DNA of 64,000 nucleotides from Melioribacteraceae bacterium (GTDB lineage: Bacteria; Bacteroidota; Ignavibacteria; Ignavibacteriales; Melioribacteraceae): contig JAFGMI010000007.1 of assembly GCA_016927595.1 (NCBI GenBank), positions 62,001 through 126,000 on the forward strand. Reading direction: 5' to 3'. The first letter of the stretch is position 1, and each line of letters opens with the position of its first letter. The notes below the pieces were generated by a model. The model had not been told where the DNA came from. It was given only the letters and a program-made list of their open reading frames with translations, and ran no database searches. The position numbers were made by a program, and so were the translations under genes. Below are positions 63,052 through 64,000 of the stretch, piece after piece.

Positions 63052-63642
63052 ATGATAGCGGCAATGAACACACAAATTTACAGAGATTTTGAAGAATTGG
63101 TTATTCCTCACAAAGAAGCACTGCATAACTTTGCATTTAAAATGACAAAAAACCAGCTTGATGCCGAAGATCTCGTTCAGGATACATTATTGAAGGCATT
63201 CAGATTTTTTGAAAAATTTGAAAAAGGCACCAATATTAAAGCGTGGCTGTTTATGATTATGAAAAATACTTTTATTAATCTTTACAGAAAGGTAAGCAAG
63301 CAGCCGGCTCAGGTAGATTATGAGGATATTCAGAATTTTTATGATGATGTTGCTCCCGAGGATGTAAAATATGAGCATACAACCGATGACGCATTTTCAA
63401 GAATGATGCCCGATGAAATTTCGGATGCTATTTCAAATCTGCAGGAAGATTATAGAACAGTTATTATTCTCAGCGATATTGAAGGATACACATACGAGGA
63501 AATTGCAGAGTTTATTGACCGTCCTGTAGGTACTGTACGATCCCGTTTACACAGAGCAAGAAAAATGCTATATGCAAAACTTCACGATTATGCAGCTGAT
63601 AAAGGTTTTGTAAATCCACCATTGGAACAAGTTGCTGCCTGA
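63052..63642 (+). CDS. ECF-family RNA polymerase sigma factor
   Basis: 196 residues. Region 2 (HNFAFKMTKNQLDAEDLVQDTLLKAF and KAWLFMIMKNTFINLYRK) and region 4 (LQEDYRTVIILSDIEGYTYEEIAEF and GTVRSRLHRARKML) are complete. Preceded by AAAGGGTAACTTT; an internal ATG at codon 5 is an alternative. No anti-sigma gene is adjacent: the next gene is an ABC ATPase after a strong terminator. It is divergent from the CarH-like regulator gene and carries its predicted operator, so its control is probably by that regulator. Confidence 0.93.
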   Translation: MIAAMNTQIYRDFEELVIPHKEALHNFAFKMTKNQLDAEDLVQDTLLKAFRFFEKFEKGTNIKAWLFMIMKNTFINLYRKVSKQPAQVDYEDIQNFYDDVAPEDVKYEHTTDDAFSRMMPDEISDAISNLQEDYRTVIILSDIEGYTYEEIAEFIDRPVGTVRSRLHRARKMLYAKLHDYAADKGFVNPPLEQVAA

Positions 63643-63645
63643 TAT

Positions 63646-63672
63646 AAGGGGGCTTAGTGCCCCCCTTTTTTT
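63646..63672 (+). terminator. Intrinsic terminator after the ECF sigma gene
   Basis: GGGGGC-TTAGT-GCCCCC (63648-63664) followed by a C and seven T residues. A strong rho-independent terminator that isolates the sigma gene from the ABC gene. Confidence 0.92.
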
Positions 63673-63726
63673 ATAAATTAAATCCACCCCCAAGAAACTA
63701 TCCTAATTATTATTTAATTTTGTTTT

Positions 63727-64000
63727 ATGATTGAGATAAATAAGCTGTATAAAAACTTCGGATCAAAAGAGGTTCTGAAAGGCGTAGATCTAAGGATAAA
63801 TAACGGTGAATCGCATGCGATTATAGGACCCAGCGGGTGCGGTAAGAGTGTACTTCTTAAGCATATTGTCGGATTATTAAAGCCTGATTCCGGTGAAGTG
63901 TACGTTGAAAATAAGAATATAAATACATTAAGCCGAAAAGCATTGTATGAAGTGAGAAAGAAATTCGGTTTTTTGTTTCAGGGGGCCGCTCTTTTTGATT
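63727..64000 (+). CDS. ABC transporter ATPase, MlaF-like, cut by the window end
   Basis: The first 91 codons. IEINKLYKNFGSKEVLKGVDL opens the fold, the Walker A is GPSGCGKS and the Q-loop region reads FLFQGAALFD, which is typical of MlaF/Ttg2A (phospholipid transport to or from the outer membrane) rather than drug exporters. A TAATTTTG box lies at 63715-63722 only five bases before the ATG, which would make the mRNA nearly leaderless if used. The permease and MlaD-like genes would lie beyond the window. Confidence 0.85.
   Translation, partial: MIEINKLYKNFGSKEVLKGVDLRINNGESHAIIGPSGCGKSVLLKHIVGLLKPDSGEVYVENKNINTLSRKALYEVRKKFGFLFQGAALFD

Noticed and set aside
63715-63722. TAATTTTG as a firm promoter for the MlaF-like gene
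   Set aside because: It lies only five bases before the ATG, so transcription would start at or after the start codon; only a leaderless mRNA would fit. Not listed as a feature.
1-64000. tRNA genes, CRISPR arrays, IS elements or prophage genes
   Set aside because: I looked through the intergenic regions for T-loop sequences, regularly spaced repeats and transposase motifs and found none; the gaps are short and gene-dense.

Overview
The window is an AT-rich, gene-dense bacterial chromosome segment. Several features point to the Bacteroidota/Ignavibacteria (FCB) side of the tree: a TonB-dependent receptor with an N-terminal carboxypeptidase-regulatory-like domain, a UpxY-type NusG paralogue, frequent TTG starts with few strong Shine-Dalgarno sites, TAnnTTTG-like promoter elements, a bifunctional OlsF-type ornithine-lipid acyltransferase, bacterial GGGP synthase and an rnfCDGEAB-rseC operon. 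An Ignavibacteria-like organism is my best guess. I see no insertion sequence, prophage, CRISPR array, rRNA or tRNA.

Layout. 1-5.2 kb: the 5' part of a GT-C membrane glycosyltransferase, a small outer-membrane barrel, a GlmU-like nucleotidyltransferase, rpsT and queE-queD. 5.2-9.9 kb (minus): hybrid sensor kinase, UpxY/NusG-like factor, YhaM-type exoribonuclease, TPR protein and class III sirtuin, closely packed. 10.1-12.3 kb: TonB-dependent receptor. 12.4-16.6 kb (minus): ferredoxin, geranylgeranyl reductase, NtrB-like kinase and NtrC-like activator. 16.7-26.8 kb (minus): an envelope block with a putative nine-carbon-sugar-like pathway (glycosyltransferase, SpsF-like cytidylyltransferase, split transketolase, class III aminotransferase, SDR, KdsC-like phosphatase with a start-codon frameshift, short NeuB), followed by a fatty acid hydroxylase, an SMR exporter and OlsF. 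27-33.8 kb (plus): metallophosphoesterase and the Rnf operon. 33.8-38.7 kb: class II photolyase, dnaA, a probable oriC and asparaginase. 38.7-58.5 kb: housekeeping and small metabolic genes (ATP-cone/uridine kinase fusion, hemerythrin, Tex, GGGP synthase, SIS isomerase, aconitase, EVE protein, LysM protein, an M16 protease pair, MFS). 58.5-61.9 kb: an OmpR-type two-component system facing a secreted repeat protein. 61.9-64 kb: a CarH/LitR-like B12-binding MerR regulator divergent from an ECF sigma factor, then the start of an MlaF-like ABC ATPase.

The two best regulatory signals are in divergent intergenic regions. Three 11-bp-spaced repeats (TTATACA, TTATACA, TTAAACA) lie on the ECF sigma promoter next to the CarH-like gene, and the regulator appears to lack the upper-ligand His of Thermus CarH. 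Four TTTAACA heptamers at 10-11 bp spacing lie just upstream of a TAGTTTTG -7 box next to the OmpR-type system. The most unusual metabolic block is the NeuB/split-transketolase cluster, whose product I cannot name. A further theme is archaeal-type isoprenoid lipid chemistry: geranylgeranyl reductase with its own ferredoxin, plus GGGP synthase elsewhere in the window.
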